A model generated the notes under the pieces. The model was not told the DNA's origin and did no database searches. It saw only the letters and a list, made by a program, of their open reading frames with translations. A stretch of DNA of 64,000 bases. Origin: Pithys albifrons albifrons. Lineage: Eukaryota; Chordata; Aves; Passeriformes; Thamnophilidae. The stretch is taken from NCBI RefSeq assembly GCF_047495875.1, contig NC_092471.1, positions 20,176,501 to 20,240,500 on the forward strand, given 5' to 3'. Positions within the stretch are counted from its first letter, which is position 1. Each line of letters starts with the position of its first letter. Below, piece after piece: positions 11,324-23,200 of the stretch. A program made the position numbers and the translations under genes.

Positions 11324-12145
11324 TCATAGAATCATAGAATTGATTGGGTTGGAAAACCCCTCCAAGATCATCAAGTCCAACCCTTGGTCCAACTCCAGTC
11401 CCTTTACCAGATCATGGCACTCAGTGCCACGGCCAAGCTCAGCTGAAAAACCTCCAAGGATGGGGAATCCACCCCCTCTCTGGGCAGCCCATTCCAATCC
11501 CTGAGCACTCTCTCTGCAAAGAATTTCTTTCTGATCTCCAACTTCAATTTCCCCTGGCAGAGCTTGAGCCCATCGTGCCCCCTTGTCCTATTGCTGAGTG
11601 CCTGGGAGAAGAGACCAACCCCCACCTGGCCAGAACTTCCCTTCAGAGAGTTCCAGACAGTGCTGAGGTCACCTCTGAGCCTCCTCTTCTCCAGCCTGAA
11701 CACCCCCAGCTCCCTCAGCCTCTCCCCACAGGGCTTGTGCTCTGTTGGGTTGGAAGAGACCTCTGAGATCACCAAGTCCAACTCTTGACCCAACCCTACT
11801 GTGATCACCAGCCCAGGGCACTCTGTGCCCTGGGCTGGTGATCACAGTGGGGTTGGATCAAGACATGTTGGATTCTCTGTCCCTGGAGGTGTTTGAGAGG
11901 ACACTCAGTGCCACATCCAGTCCCTTCTCCAGCCTCGTTGCTCTTCTCTGGCCCCACTCCAGCCCCTCAATCTCTTTCCTGACCTGAGGGGCCCAGAACT
12001 GAACACAACACTTCAGGTGTGGCCTCCCCAGTGCTGAGTCCAGGGGAAGGGTCACTGCCCTGGGCCTGCTGCCACCCCATTGCTGAGCCAGGCCAGGATG
12101 CCATTGGCCACCTGGGCACACTCTGCTGGCTCATGTTCAGCCTCC
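11324..12145 (-). mobile_element. CR1 composite with internal foldback, copy 2
   Basis: This is near-identical to 5871-6702, including the join between two CR1 3'-end segments. Here the foldback is tighter: arms 11798-11821 and 11825-11848 (24 bp) are separated by only three bases. CR1 body continues to 12145, where an LTR-like block interrupts it; CR1 resumes at about 12816. Confidence 0.85.
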
Positions 12146-12815
12146 TGCCAATCCAACCCCCAATATCGGCGGATGGTTTATGTTCACTGATACAGTGGGA
12201 TGGAGGTCACGGCCTCGAGAGGCAGGTCCCGCAGAGCAGTGCTATGGGCTCCTTGGGGTTGAGTCCCTTTAAGGCCTAGGGCAGCTCCTCCTGCTCCCCA
12301 CCCGGCGTCAATCCTCAGAAGAAGAGATCCACACAGGTAGAGAGCCCACAGGGAGAAGCAAATTTATTAATGTGCACCGGCTTATATAGGGTGGCATGGG
12401 GCTTTCTAGAACTTGTGTGGGGAAATGGGAGGAGCGAAGCACCTCATTGGGTAGAATGTAAATTAAGGGGAGGAGCGAAGAAGGAACCAATGGGAAAACA
12501 GGGTTCAAACATAAGCATATAGGGAAACTGGTGCACTGCACCAAATGGGCCAATCAGGAGTAGGTTGGCGGGAATATGCCCTAGGGGTTTGTGGGATGAA
12601 GAAACTTGGATAGGGATGACTAAGGGAAAATGATTAGGGCAGCCATATTGGGAATATGACATTCAAACTAGGGACATATCCATATAACTTCTAAAACCCC
12701 ATAGTCCTGATTCAACTGCTGCATAGGTTCCCTGGGATCTTGGATCTCTGCATCATCATCCACTCAATGTTTATAATATCATTGCCACTTGATATATTCC
12801 TCATCCTGCTGGTCT
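12146..12815 (-). mobile_element. LTR inserted in CR1
   Basis: On the minus strand TATATAAG (12388-12381) precedes AATAAA (12368-12363), the compact layout of a retroviral promoter and poly(A) signal. The block interrupts CR1 body sequence, and CCTCC occurs on both sides (12141-12145 and 12816-12820), consistent with a 5-bp target duplication. The right terminus does not give a clean TG, so the right edge is less sure than the left. Confidence 0.6.
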
Positions 12816-13180
12816 CCTCCAACACCCCAGGTCCCTTTGCTCCTGGCTGCTCTCTGGCTACTCTGTGCCCACCCTGTGCTGCTGCAGGGGGTTGGTGTGG
12901 CCAAAGGGCAGGATCTGCACTTGGCCTTGGTGAACCTCATCCCATTGGAATCAGCCCATCCCTGCAGCCTGTGCAGATCCCTCTGCAGAGCCCTCCTGCC
13001 CTAAAGCAGGTCAACACTCCCTGCAAACTTTGACTCAATCCCCTCATCTAAATCATCAATAAAGATGTTAAACAGGACTGGACCCAACATTGACCCCTGG
13101 GGAAAACCACTAGTGACTGGCTGCCAGCTGGACACAGCTCTGATCACCAGGACTCTCTGGGCCTGGCCCTCCAGCCAGCT
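12816..13180 (-). mobile_element. CR1 body fragment with reverse-transcriptase remnant
   Basis: The minus strand encodes [20 protein letters not shown] followed by DEGIE, the conserved PQGS-L-P-LF-IFI-DL block of the CR1 ORF2 reverse transcriptase. Flanking CR1 text continues from the 11324-12145 element across the LTR. It is a broken, non-functional copy. Confidence 0.8.
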
Positions 13181-13900
13181 CTGGGCCCAGCAGTGCCTTT
13201 GGCTGCAGCAGGAAGGGCAGCAGGAGGTTTGCTGCCTGCTCTGGGGGCAGCACTGCAGGGGCCGCTCCTGGCAGAGCCCCCTCTGTGCTGGGCACAGCTT
13301 TGCCCTTGGGGACACTGCTCTGCCCCAGCCCAGGGACACCAGCAGTGCCCAGGGCCGGCACCTTGCCCAGGGCTGTCTGGGCTGTGCCAGTGAACATTGG
13401 GAGGGGCTGTGTGAGCACAGAAACCTGGGCAAGGAATGGACAGATGGACAGCAAAGCAACACAGGTGACAGATGTAAACAATTTATTTTGTTTATAAGAA
13501 TCTTCTTAGTAAATAGCAAATTCTTCTTTATAAAAACACAATAGTATAAATGTTTTCTCAATAACAACAATCATCTTAGTGAGAAGAACAGTCTTCTTGG
13601 AAAAAAGAAGTATCTTCTTAATAAAAAACAACTATCTAACTAATACAAAACTATCTTAATAATTTATGTCTTCTTAACTATAATTGTCTTAATAAAGGAA
13701 CCTTGTAATAAAAAGATCTTCTTAATAAAATACCTAACTTCTTAATAAAATCATCTTGATAACAGCAACAACCTTATAACATAACTAGGAAACAACCTAA
13801 TAAAAACAATCTTCTCTATAACAATCTTCTTAAAAATACAATCTTCTCATGAACACCAACTATCTTCCTAAAAACATCAATAACGTTAAACGTATTTGCA
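13181..13900. repeat. GC-rich flank then AT-rich TCTTCTTAATAAAA array
   Basis: 13180-13450 is GC-rich with no recognised gene. From about 13480 to 13890 the sequence is built from loosely repeated TCTTCTTAATAAAA-like words. No coding signal. Confidence 0.6.
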
Positions 13901-14930
13901 GAAAAAATAATCTTGTTCTCCAATGTATCTCCAGGGCTCGATGGCATGTCCGAGTGTCTGTCAGCCCTGTAAGCAAAGGCAGGGCAGGGTCAGTGCAGGG
14001 GCCCTGCTGGGTGTGCCATGTGCCCCCAGCCTGGCACACACTGGGCACAGCAGGACTGTGTGGCCAGGCCTGAGCCCGGCTGGGCATGGGAGCCGGGCCA
14101 GGGGGTGGGACGGGGGTTGTGTGGCCCAAAGCAGGGCAGGGCAGGGCAGGGTGGGGGCTGTGGCACCAGAATGCAGGGCACGGGCACCGAGTCCCTGAGC
14201 GGGGACACCCAGCCCAGCCCAGCCTGGTGCCAGGTGCCCCTCTGTGCCTGGGGCAGGGATGGGCGGCACCTGCCTGTGCTGCTGCTGGGGGTGTGCTCAG
14301 CCCAGCACCATGGGCTCCTCCCTATCGCCTTCCTCCTCCACCTCCATCGCTTCCTCCTCCTCATCTTCCATCTAAACGTCCATCTCCTCCTCAATGTCTT
14401 CCATCTCCACATCCAGGATCTGCCTCATGTCCCATTCCATGTCTTCTCCAGTGTCTGTCTGGGGCTGCAGCAGGAGCACAAGCTCAGAGAGGGGTCCCTG
14501 TCCCAGCCCAGCCCCACAGAGGTGCAGCCGTGGCGTGCAGTCGGGGGTGGCAGCTGCATGGAATGGCACTGTACCTTCTTTGGGAGGAGGCTGCCCATGG
14601 TGCTGGGAGTGCTGGGGATCTGCAGGGAGCAGGGAGAGCTGGGGATGCTGGGGTGTCAGGGGGCAGGTGAGGAGGGTGCTGGAGCAGGTGAAGGGCAGTG
14701 CTGGAGCAGGTGAAGGGCAGTGCTGGAGCAGGTGAAGGCTGGTGTGGCAGCAGGTGCAGGGTGGGCTGCAGGCAGGGCACAGGGAGCACTGGGAGCTGCT
14801 GCCGGGCGCGCTGGCAGCTGCCAATGGCTGCGTTGTGCTCGTCGCCAGCCACTGGCACTGCCCCATGGAACACGGGCACAGCTGTGGGAGCTGGGATGTC
14901 ACAGGAGCTGTGGGGCCACTGCACAATGGG
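13901..14930. other. GC-rich unassigned stretch with acidic minus-strand frame
   Basis: On the minus strand around 14300-14470 there is a run encoding Glu/Asp/Met-rich peptide (for example DMEWDMRQILDVEMEDIEEE) broken by a stop at 14372. No domain is recognised. 14685-14745 holds three copies of a 22-bp unit (GTGCTGGAGCAGGTGAAGG). It may be a decayed retrocopy or simple sequence. Confidence 0.3.
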
Positions 14931-15110
14931 CGATGGAGATCATGGAATGATGGAATCCTGCAGTGCCTTGGCTTGGGAGGGACCCTGAAACTCATCTTGT
15001 TTCAACCTGAGCAGCCTTCCAGCAGAGCTGGTGACTCAAGTCCCAGGTGGCCTTGAATGTTCTTATGGATGGGGTACCCACAGCCTCTCTGCCAGGGCCT
15101 CAACATCTTC
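14931..15110 (-). mobile_element. CR1 3'-end fragment
   Basis: GGAATGATGGAATCCTGCAG, TTGGGAGGGACCCTGAAACTC and TTTCAACCTGAGC are diverged minus-strand CR1-terminus text. Confidence 0.55.
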
Positions 15111-15660
15111 AGTCCAAAAAATCATCCAAAATCAAATCCAACAGGAATCCCCTGACTTTGTGCTGGTGTAAAACCACCCACACCCCCAAACACCACGTGG
15201 GACACGATCATGTCCCCACTGGAATCCTCTGCAGTTCAGTCCCACCCTCCTCACCAGCACCCAGCCATGATCAGATCATTGAGCTTCCACCAGCAGCAAC
15301 TTTCTCCTAACAAGTAAAGCTTCATGTGCCCATGTAAACTGAGATAAAATTGATCAAAATTAAACTCTGGTAAGAATTAGACCTTGAAAACTAAAGCCAG
15401 GCAGCTCAGGATTTTTAGCAGGAGCTCAGGGCAGGAATTGTCTTGCTTGCCTTTGGGCTTCCTCATCTGTCCAAAAGAATGCCATGAGAATGGAATGTCT
15501 GAAGCATTTGGAGGTTCAAAGCCCTAAACTTCTGCCCCACCAGATCCAAAGCTTTCTTCCCAAGACCTCCAGCAATTCCCAAGGCTGTCATGGCCATTGG
15601 GACATCCATTGGTATTTTTTATCCCTGTGGCCTAATCTCAAGGATTGATTGCAGTTTCTG
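15111..15660. other. No gene recognised
   Basis: Mixed-composition intergenic sequence. The 87-residue frame has no motif. The first ~40 bp may still be CR1. Confidence 0.35.
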
Positions 15661-16136
15661 GAAAGGTAAAAGCCCACAGCCTTGAGCTCTCAGGTGCCAA
15701 TGATGTGCCTTCCCTGGCACTCCTAAAGCAGCAAGACCTTTGTGTCCTGGCACCTTTGTCTGGGAGGAATCTTCATGTGTCTTCAATTCACAGCAGAACA
15801 GTGGGAAGAAAATGGGAATCTGGGAGATGAGCTGCTGCCAAGGAAGGATGGAGCTTTTCACCAAGATGAAAGGTGGCAGTCTTGGGCTCTCAGGTGCCAA
15901 TGATGTGCCTTCCCTGGCACTCCTAAAGCAGCAAGATCTTTGTGTCCTGGCACCTTTGTCTGGGAGGAATCTTCATCTTTGGTTCTCAACAGAAGAATGG
16001 GAAGAAAACAGCAATCTGGGAGATGAGCTTGTGCCAAGAACGATTGAGCTTTTTGCCAAGATAAAAGCCCACAGCCTTGGGCTCTCAGGTACCAATGATG
16101 CACCTTCCCTGGCACTCCAAATCCAGCAAGATCTTT
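15661..16136. repeat. Three tandem ~200-bp units
   Basis: The landmark CTTGRGCTCTCAGGT recurs at 15681, 15882 and 16076, giving periods of 201 and 194 bp. Each unit carries TGATGTGCCTTCCCTGGCAC (or a close variant) and CAGCAAGAYCTTTGTG. The third unit is cut short by the GGAT array. Confidence 0.85.
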
Positions 16137-16536
16137 GTGGATGGATGGATGGAAGGATGGATGGAGGGAGGGAGGGAGGGAGGGAGGGAGGGATGGATGG
16201 ATGGATGGATGGATGGATGGATGGATGGATGGATGGATGGATGGATGGGTGGAGGGAGGGAGGGAGGGAGGGAGGGAGGGAGGGAGGGAGGGAGGGAGGG
16301 AGGGAGGGAGGGAGGGAGGGAGGGAGGGAGGGAGGAATGGATGGAAGGATGGATGGATGGGGGGAGGGAGGGAGGGAGGGAGGGAGGAATGGATGGAAGG
16401 ATGGATGGATGGATGGATGGATGGATGGATGGATGGATGGATGGATGGAGGGATGGATGGACGGAGGGAGGGAGGGAGGGAGGGAAGGAAGGACAGACGG
16501 ACGGAGGGAGGGAGGGAGGGAGGGAGGGAGGGAGGG
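16137..16536. repeat. (GGAT)n/(GGAG)n microsatellite, ~400 bp
   Basis: Alternating blocks of GGAT and GGAG tetramers with few interruptions. It yields Met-Asp-Gly-Trp and Arg-Glu-Gly-Gly frames on the plus strand and Pro-Ser-rich frames on the minus strand, none of them genes. Confidence 0.98.
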
Positions 16537-16539
16537 CGG

Positions 16540-16850
16540 GCTGGCTGTAGTTGCTGTGGCTGTAGAGGGTGTTTGTACATGTAAAGGATTTCCTGAGTTC
16601 TCCTACATCTCCAAACACATTCTATTTTATAGGTGCAGCAAGTTGGTTCTCTCTCTGTGCTTAATTTTCTATTCTAATCCTTCTCGCTCTAATTTTCTAC
16701 AGAGACGCTGGTGAGCTGCAAGCCCTGGAGCTACTCAGAGCAGAGACATTTGTCCCCAGGGAGACACAGGATGGCCCCGTTTGGAAGTGGTGGCAGCTCT
16801 GTTGGATCCAGACTGGCTGCTTCTCCCTTGCTTTGTTAAACCTGGTGTCC
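16540..16850. other. Unique spacer between arrays
   Basis: No gene recognised. Confidence 0.35.
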
Positions 16851-17870
16851 CTCTCTGTGTTCCCATGTCCCTGGGTGTCCCCGTGTCCCCTGGCTGTCCC
16901 TGTGCCCCTCACGTGTCTTCATGATCCCCTGGCTGTCCCTCTGTCCCCTGGGTATCCCCATGTCCCTGGGTGTCCCCGTGTCCCCTGGTTGTCCCTGTGC
17001 CCCTCAGGTGTGTTCATGAACCCCTGGCTGTCCCTCTGTCCCCTGGGTATCCCCATGTCCCCTGGCTATCCCCGTGTCCCTCAGGTGTCCCCATGTCCCC
17101 TGGCTGTTGCCATGTCCCCCTGGTGTCCCCTGGCTATCCCCATGTCCTCAGGGTGTCCCCATGTCCCCTGGCTATCCCCGTGTCCCCAGGGTGTCCCCGA
17201 GCTGTCCCTGTGTCCCCCTGGGTGTCTTTGTGTCCCCTGGCTGTCCCTGTGTCCTTGGCTGTCCCCGTGTTCTCCCAGCTGTCCCCATGTCCCCCTGGGT
17301 GTCCTCGTGGCCCCTGGCTGTCCCCGTGTCCCTCAGCTGTCCCCGTGTCCCCCTGGGTGTCCTCGTGTCCCCCGGCTGTCCCCGTGTCCCTCAGCTGTCC
17401 CTACGTTCCCACTGTCTCTTCCCGTGTCCCTCAGGTGTCCCCGTGTCCCTGCTGTCCCTCCCCGTGTCCCTCAGGTGTCCCCATGTCCCCTGGCTGTCCC
17501 CATGTCCTCGCTGTACCCCCCCCCCTCCGTTTCCCTCAGATGTCCCCATGTCCCCCGGCTGTCCCTGTGTCCCCGTGCGTCCCCGATGTCCCGCAGGTGT
17601 CCCCGTGTCCCCAGGTTGTCCCCATGTCCCTCAGCTGTCCCCGTGTCCCCAGGTTGTCCCTGTGTCCCCAGGTTGTCCCCGTGTCCCTCAGCTGTCCCGA
17701 TGTCCCCGCTCTCCCCCAGGTGTCCCTGTGTCTCCGGCTGTCCCCATGTCCCTAAGCTGTCCCCGTGTTCCTCAGCTGTCCCCGTGTTCCCGGTGTCCCC
17801 CAGGTGTCTCTGTGTCCCCGGCTGTCCCCGTGTCCCCGCTGTCCCTCCCTCCCCGTGTCCCGCTCTCGGT
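16851..17870. repeat. TGTCCCC minisatellite, ~1 kb
   Basis: This is a degenerate array of 15- to 30-bp units such as TGTCCCCTGGCTGTCCCC and CCCATGTCCC. The pyrimidine-rich plus strand gives open frames of 490-580 residues that are repeat shadows. Confidence 0.95.
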
Positions 17871-17954
17871 TCGGGTCCCTCAGTGCCGGACACCGCCAGG
17901 GGGCGCCGGGACCCTCACGGGCCGCTCCAGACACAGCGCGGGTGGGAGCGGAGG

Positions 17955-18440
17955 GGGCACCGGGAACACCGGGAGCGGCGGGGACACCGGGGACAGTGGG
18001 AACACCGGGAGCGGCGGGGACATCGGGAACACCGGGAACACCGGGAGCGGCGGGAACACCGGGAACGGCGGGGACACCGGGAACACCGGGAGCGGCGGGG
18101 ACACCGGGAGCGCCGGGAACACCGGGAGCGGCGGGGACAGCGGGAACACCGGGAGCGGCGGGAACACCGGGGACAGCGGGAACACCGGGAGCGGCGGGAA
18201 CAGCGGGAGCGGCGGGGACACCGGGAGCGGCGGGGACGCCGGAAGCGGCGGGGACACCGGGGACACCGGGAGCGGCGGGGACAGCGGGAACACCGGGAGC
18301 GGCGGGAACACCGGGGACAGCGGGAACACCGGGAGCGGCGGGGACACCGGGAACACCGGGAGCGCCGGGAACACCGGGAGCGCCGGGAACACCGGGAGCG
18401 CCGGGAACACCGGGAGCGGCGGGGACACCGGGAGCGGCGC
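17955..18440. repeat. GGGAACACCGGGAGCGGCG minisatellite, ~490 bp
   Basis: 9-bp-based units (ACCGGGAGCGGCGGGGAC and variants), all multiples of three, run for about 490 bp with high CpG. Because the unit is in frame, one reading looks collagen-like (Gly-Thr-Pro-Gly-Ala-Ala), which is an artefact. It abuts the CpG promoter on its right. Confidence 0.95.
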
Positions 18441-18489
18441 TGCCACCCCTCAGCAACCCCGGAAGCATCCCCGGCTTCACGCGCGGCAC

Positions 18490-18557
18490 TGCGCAGGCGC
18501 GAGGGCACAGGCGGCCAATCAGAGCGGGCGTGCCGGGCAGGGCGCGCTGTGACGTCA
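18490..18557. promoter_or_regulatory. CpG promoter with NRF1, CCAAT and CRE sites, gene unknown
   Basis: Within 70 bp there is an NRF1-type TGCGCAGGCGC (18490-18500), a CCAATCAG NF-Y box (18515-18522) and a perfect CRE, TGACGTCA (18550-18557). This grouping is typical of vertebrate, often bidirectional, housekeeping promoters. No protein-coding exon was recognised on either side, so it may drive a non-coding RNA or a distant gene. Confidence 0.6.
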
Positions 18558-18714
18558 CGCGGGCCGTGAGGGGCCCCCGGGAAGGGGATTTTGGGAATGT
18601 CGGACTGTGGGATAAAGTGGGAAAACGGCCCGGGGGGGACTGGCTGTGGCAGTCCGGGCTGCGGGGGCCTGTGGGAGGGTGTGCAGGAATGCGTTAGAGC
18701 TCCCTGTGGAGAGG

Positions 18715-18960
18715 ATCCCGAGGGAGAGGCCGGGGCTGGGCCGAGGGGTGTTTTCCAGAGGGGATCCCGTTCCAGAGGGGATCCTGTGGGAGAGGCCGGG
18801 GCTGGGCTGGGCCGGGGAGAGTTTTTCAGGGGCGATTCCGTTCCAGAGGCGATCCCGTTCTGGGGGGGATCCAGTTCCAGGAGGATCCCGTTCCGGGGCT
18901 ATCCCGTTCCGGAGGGATCCCGTTCTGGGGGGCATCCCGTGGGAGAGGCCGAGGCTGGGC
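18715..18960. repeat. GATCCCGTTCC-based repeats
   Basis: Short irregular units of GAGGGGATCCCGTTCCAG type repeat across about 250 bp within GC-rich sequence downstream of the CpG promoter. Confidence 0.8.
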
Positions 18961-19279
18961 TGGGCTGGGCTGGGCTGAATTTTCCAAGGGGGCTCTGGTG
19001 GAGGGATGCGGGACCGGCCGCAGCTCAGGCGCTCGGGGTCGATCCGGTGCTGCGGATCCGGTGCGTGGAGGGCCAGCCCCCCTCGGGAGGAGCCGGGAGA
19101 GGGCACAGCCCCCCCAGTGCCCGCCCGAGCTCCGGCTCTGCCCCACACGTGCCCTGGGGCTGCTCCCACTGCCCGGGCTGGGACAGCTGCGGGCGGAGCC
19201 GGGGTGGGCACGGTGTGTGGATTTACAGCTGAGGGAGCTCAGCACACGCTGCCCAGGCTGCAGGCAGAGTCTGCCAGCC
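18961..19279. other. GC-rich unique sequence, no gene recognised
   Basis: CpG-rich continuation of the island. No conserved frame. Confidence 0.35.
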
Positions 19280-19855
19280 CAGCAGCACCTCCACTCTGCT
19301 CTGTGCCATCCTGGCAGGTCCAGCAGCACCTCCACTCTCTGCTCTGTGCCATCCTGGCACGTCCAGCAGCACCTCCACTCTCTGCTCTGTGCCATCCTGG
19401 CAGGTCCAGCAGCAGCTCCACTCTCTGCTCTGTGCCATCCTGGCAGGTCCAGCAGCAGCTCCACTCTCTGCTCTGTGCCATCCTGGCAGATCCAACAGCA
19501 ACTCCACTCTCTGTGCCATCCTGGCAGGTCCAGCAGCACCTCCACTCTCTGCTCTGTGCCATCCTGGCAGATCCAGCAGCACCTCCACTCTGCTCTGTGC
19601 CATCCTGGCAGATCCAGCAGCACCTCCACTCTGCTCTGTGCCATCCTGGCAGATTCAGCAGCACCTCCACTCTGTGCCATCCTGGCAGATCCAGCAGCAG
19701 CTCCACTCTCTGTGCCATCCTGGCAGATCCAACAGCACCTCCACTCTCTGTGCCATCCTGGCAGGTCCAGCAGCAGCTCCACTCTCTGCTCTGTGCCATC
19801 CTGGCAGGTCCAGCAGCAGCTCCACTCTCTGCTCTGTGCCATCCTGGCAGTTCTA
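19280..19855. repeat. ~42-48-bp minisatellite
   Basis: Units contain CTCTGTGCCATCCTGGCAG and TCCAGCAGCACCTCCACTC. About 13 copies vary by small deletions of the CTCTG stretch. It produces serine/glutamine-rich plus-strand and tryptophan/cysteine-rich minus-strand frames that are not genes. Confidence 0.95.
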
Positions 19856-19894
19856 GGGGGGATTCTCTGGTCCTCAGAGCAGGAGACAAGTTGC

Positions 19895-20297
19895 AGAAAA
19901 CAACCGGGAGGCTGAGGAGAGCTGGGGGGTCACCTGGAGAAGAGAAGGCTCCAGGGACACCTGAGAGCCCCTTATGGGGCCTGAAGGGGCTCCAGGAGAG
20001 CTGGAGAGGGACTGGGGACAAGGGATGGAGGGCCAGGACACAGGGAATGGCTTCCCAGTGAGGGCAGGGTTCGATGGGATGCTGGGAAGGAATTGTTGGC
20101 TGTGAAGGTGGGCAGGCCCTGGCACAGGTTGCCCAGAGCAGCTGTGGCTGCCCCATCCCTGGGAGTGTCCCAGGCCAGGCTGGACAGGGCTTGGAGCAGC
20201 CTGGGCTGGTGGGAGGTGTCCCTGCCCAGGGCAGGGGGTGTGGTGAGATGAGCTTCAAGGTCCCTCCCAGCCCAAACCATTCTGGCACTCTGTGATT
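19895..20297 (+). mobile_element. CR1 3' end
   Basis: It carries the CR1 3'-UTR text GTGGGCAGGCCCTGGCACAG, GGCTGGACAGGGCTTGGAGC and AGATGAGCTTCAAGGTCCC, and ends with a degenerate CATTCTGGCACTCTGTGATT terminus. Confidence 0.85.
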
Positions 20298-23200
20298 AAT
20301 GACTCCCTGCTAATGCCCCCAGGCAGCAGTGGCACAAAGAACTGAGGCACCTCCCCTGCTGTGAGGCTTTTCCTGTCAGCCTGCAGACCTCTGTGAGGTC
20401 TGAGTGCTCACACAGGGCACTGTGTGCCTCTGCCTTGCATGGCATTCCTTGATGCCCTCCACTCAGGTTGGGGCAGCTGGAGAAGGGAGGGCTGCCTGGC
20501 TCTTTCTCTTGTTTAAATTTTCCTACAGCTCCAGAGGCAATTAGATCTGTAATTTCCTGTGGAATGGGTAGCTGGGAGTGCAGGAACCCCTCTGTGGCTC
20601 AGCCTGTGGTCTCTGAGCAGAGCTGCTCTGCTTAGAGCAGTTTGACTGAACTCAGCAGCTCAGGTGGTGCCAAAGCTTTTCACTCTCACCAGGCGAATGT
20701 GGAGACAAGATGTGCCTTCAGCCAGAGGAGGAGAGAGGGTGTCACCTGGTGAGTTCTGCTGTGAACAGCAGGGCCTGAAACCCTGCAGGGAGCACACGGG
20801 TCCCCAGGGCAGCCTGGGAGCACCAAACCTTGGGATAACTCACCTTGTGTCTGTTTTACATAAAAACATTGAAATCGGATTAAAACATTCAGAGTGTGAA
20901 GAGAATCCTGCAGTGAAGGCAGCACCACAGTGAGCCCCTGGGAACAAAGTGTTTGAGCCCTTGGTGAAGGTTTTATCAGAGCACAGTGAACCACAGGCTT
21001 CTTTTTTGCACATTTAACACAAAATGTTTTAAAGTGGCAGCTCATTTTTGGTTTGTTTTCTTTTTGTTTCTCAGTGGGAGGAAGGTGGGGGCTGCTCAGC
21101 TGTCTGTTCTGTGGGGTCACTGATTTATCTCAGGGCTGTGGCTGCTGTAATGAGCCACCTAAACACCACCTGGGGGAGAGGAGGCTGTTGCAGTCCAGAA
21201 AAACCTGGATGTTTTGGGAGGTGAGCATGCCTTCCTAGCTGCTCTCCTGTGCTGCAGGAGATGGTCACAGTGCTGGGGCCTTCATGTTTTTGTCACTGCT
21301 AAATACAGAAACCAGGGCAGCCTGTCAAGGGGGAAGTGTAGCCACTCATCTTTTAGCTCTTTATTGTCTGCCACAACCATAAAAGCAAGAGCTGAAGGTG
21401 CAGAGGAGCCTGACTGCTTGTTCAGTGCTTGGGGTTTGTGTCATGGAGTGTGGTCTTGGTTCTGGACAGGCCCTGAGCTGCAGTTGTTTTACAGATTTGG
21501 AGCATTTTGGATTGTTCAAGTGGAAGTTTGGCCAATAAAGCTTCAAACGTGAACAACTTGAGTGTGCAAGGACCTGAATCTGTGAGCAGGTGAACCAGCA
21601 GAGCTCAGAGCAGCAAGGGGGGGTTGTCATTGTGCAGTTAAATCATTAACTTAGTTTCAAAATTGAAGACAAGCTTCTCCCCTGTGAGAATGGCAGAGAA
21701 CTAGAAATATTTTATCAGAATATTCTGACTTGGTGCAATAATTCTCTTTGAAAACGTTGTTTTAAAGGACATTTCAAGGCAAAGGTACAGAAGGAAGGGG
21801 GTGGGAGAGGAAAACCAATTTCATTGTACTCCCCCTTCACAGCTAATCACACCTTTAATTATTTTCTGCTTAACTGGGACATCGAAGAGTTCAGCTGGAG
21901 AAATGAAGAGGTGAAATGCCTCTAAATTCTCGTGGATCTTGGCACAGTGTTCTGGGGCACAGAGTCACTGTCACAGCTGCTCCTGAGTGTGCTCAGCATC
22001 GATGGAAAATGGGCATACCCAGAGTCAGACAAAGCACAGCCCTGCAAGTTTGGGTCCAAAGTCTGACAGATGTTACACTGAGGTCTGAAATGCAAATATA
22101 AAACATTTGTAAAAAGCAAATACAAGAAAGAACAGGTGGATGTTTTCCTGACATCTTTCACAGGCTTCAAAGAAGGGACCTAAACCCAGCCTTGGGTGTT
22201 TTGGCTCTTAAAAGCTTTAAGTAACAGTGGGGAAAAGACTAAAAAGCTTCAAAGCCTGAAATCCTCTGGGCAATCCCTGCCATTCCCACCCACTGGTTAG
22301 TTAGGGGTCATTTTCCTTGGAGATACTCCGGACACAGCCCTGGACACCCTCAGAGTCCCTCCCAGCCCAGCAGCTCTGTGGGAAGCACGGGGGGGTAGGT
22401 GTTGTCTGTCCTAAAACTCCTTTCCAGCTGCCATTGACCCCCTTGGGAAACACTTTCCATGTGCTGTGTGGCCACTTCTTATCCAGCATCCAAGAAACTC
22501 TTCACTGGCTAAAATTCCAAGCTGCTGCACTCACTGCAGGGATGTGCAAATCCTCCTTGGCTCCCAAGGGAATGTTTGCTGCCCAAGGACACCTGACAGA
22601 GCAAGCTGGCTGACAGGCAGCCCTGCCAGTCCTCTCTTCACCCTTAGGGATTCTGGAGCTGCACATTCCTTTCTTCAGCCCTCTGGAATGGTTTCCTTTG
22701 CTCCTGGATGTGTTTCTGGGCCGGGCCCAGAGGAGCTCAGTGAATTCCCAAGGCTGGATGTGGCACAAGGAGGCATCACAGCAGTTGATACCCAGAGTGT
22801 CCCAGATCTGCCCTTCCCTAGAGAGCACCAGGAGAGTCCTGCACTGAATATTCCTGTTCCTCTGTGTCCTGGGAGGCTGAAATAATTCCTTAAGGTACAT
22901 CACACACTGGCCCCTTTGCTGCTTGAGATCTTTATGGAAATATCTTCATTCTGGGATTCAAAGGAAGCAAATTTATTTGGTGATGCCTGAAGTGTTTAGT
23001 TCTTTATAATTCAGGCATCTGGCCATTGTTTGTAGTCCTGCTTAAAGCTCATTATTGAAGGGAAAACTCCAAGTATTTATAAGCCTGGCTGGTTCTTGGA
23101 GGTTATTTAAGCAGCATCAAAAAACAACAGCAGGATTTTCCCTGAAGAGGGGACACAGGGACCCCCTTTATGTGGGAATTCCTGGCTGGAAAAGGCCCAG

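Noticed and set aside
16833..18697. Open frames of 310-578 residues, one collagen-like
   Set aside because: They are translations of TGTCCCC and ACCGGGAGC arrays whose units are multiples of three; no start context, no splice sites, no non-repeat domain.
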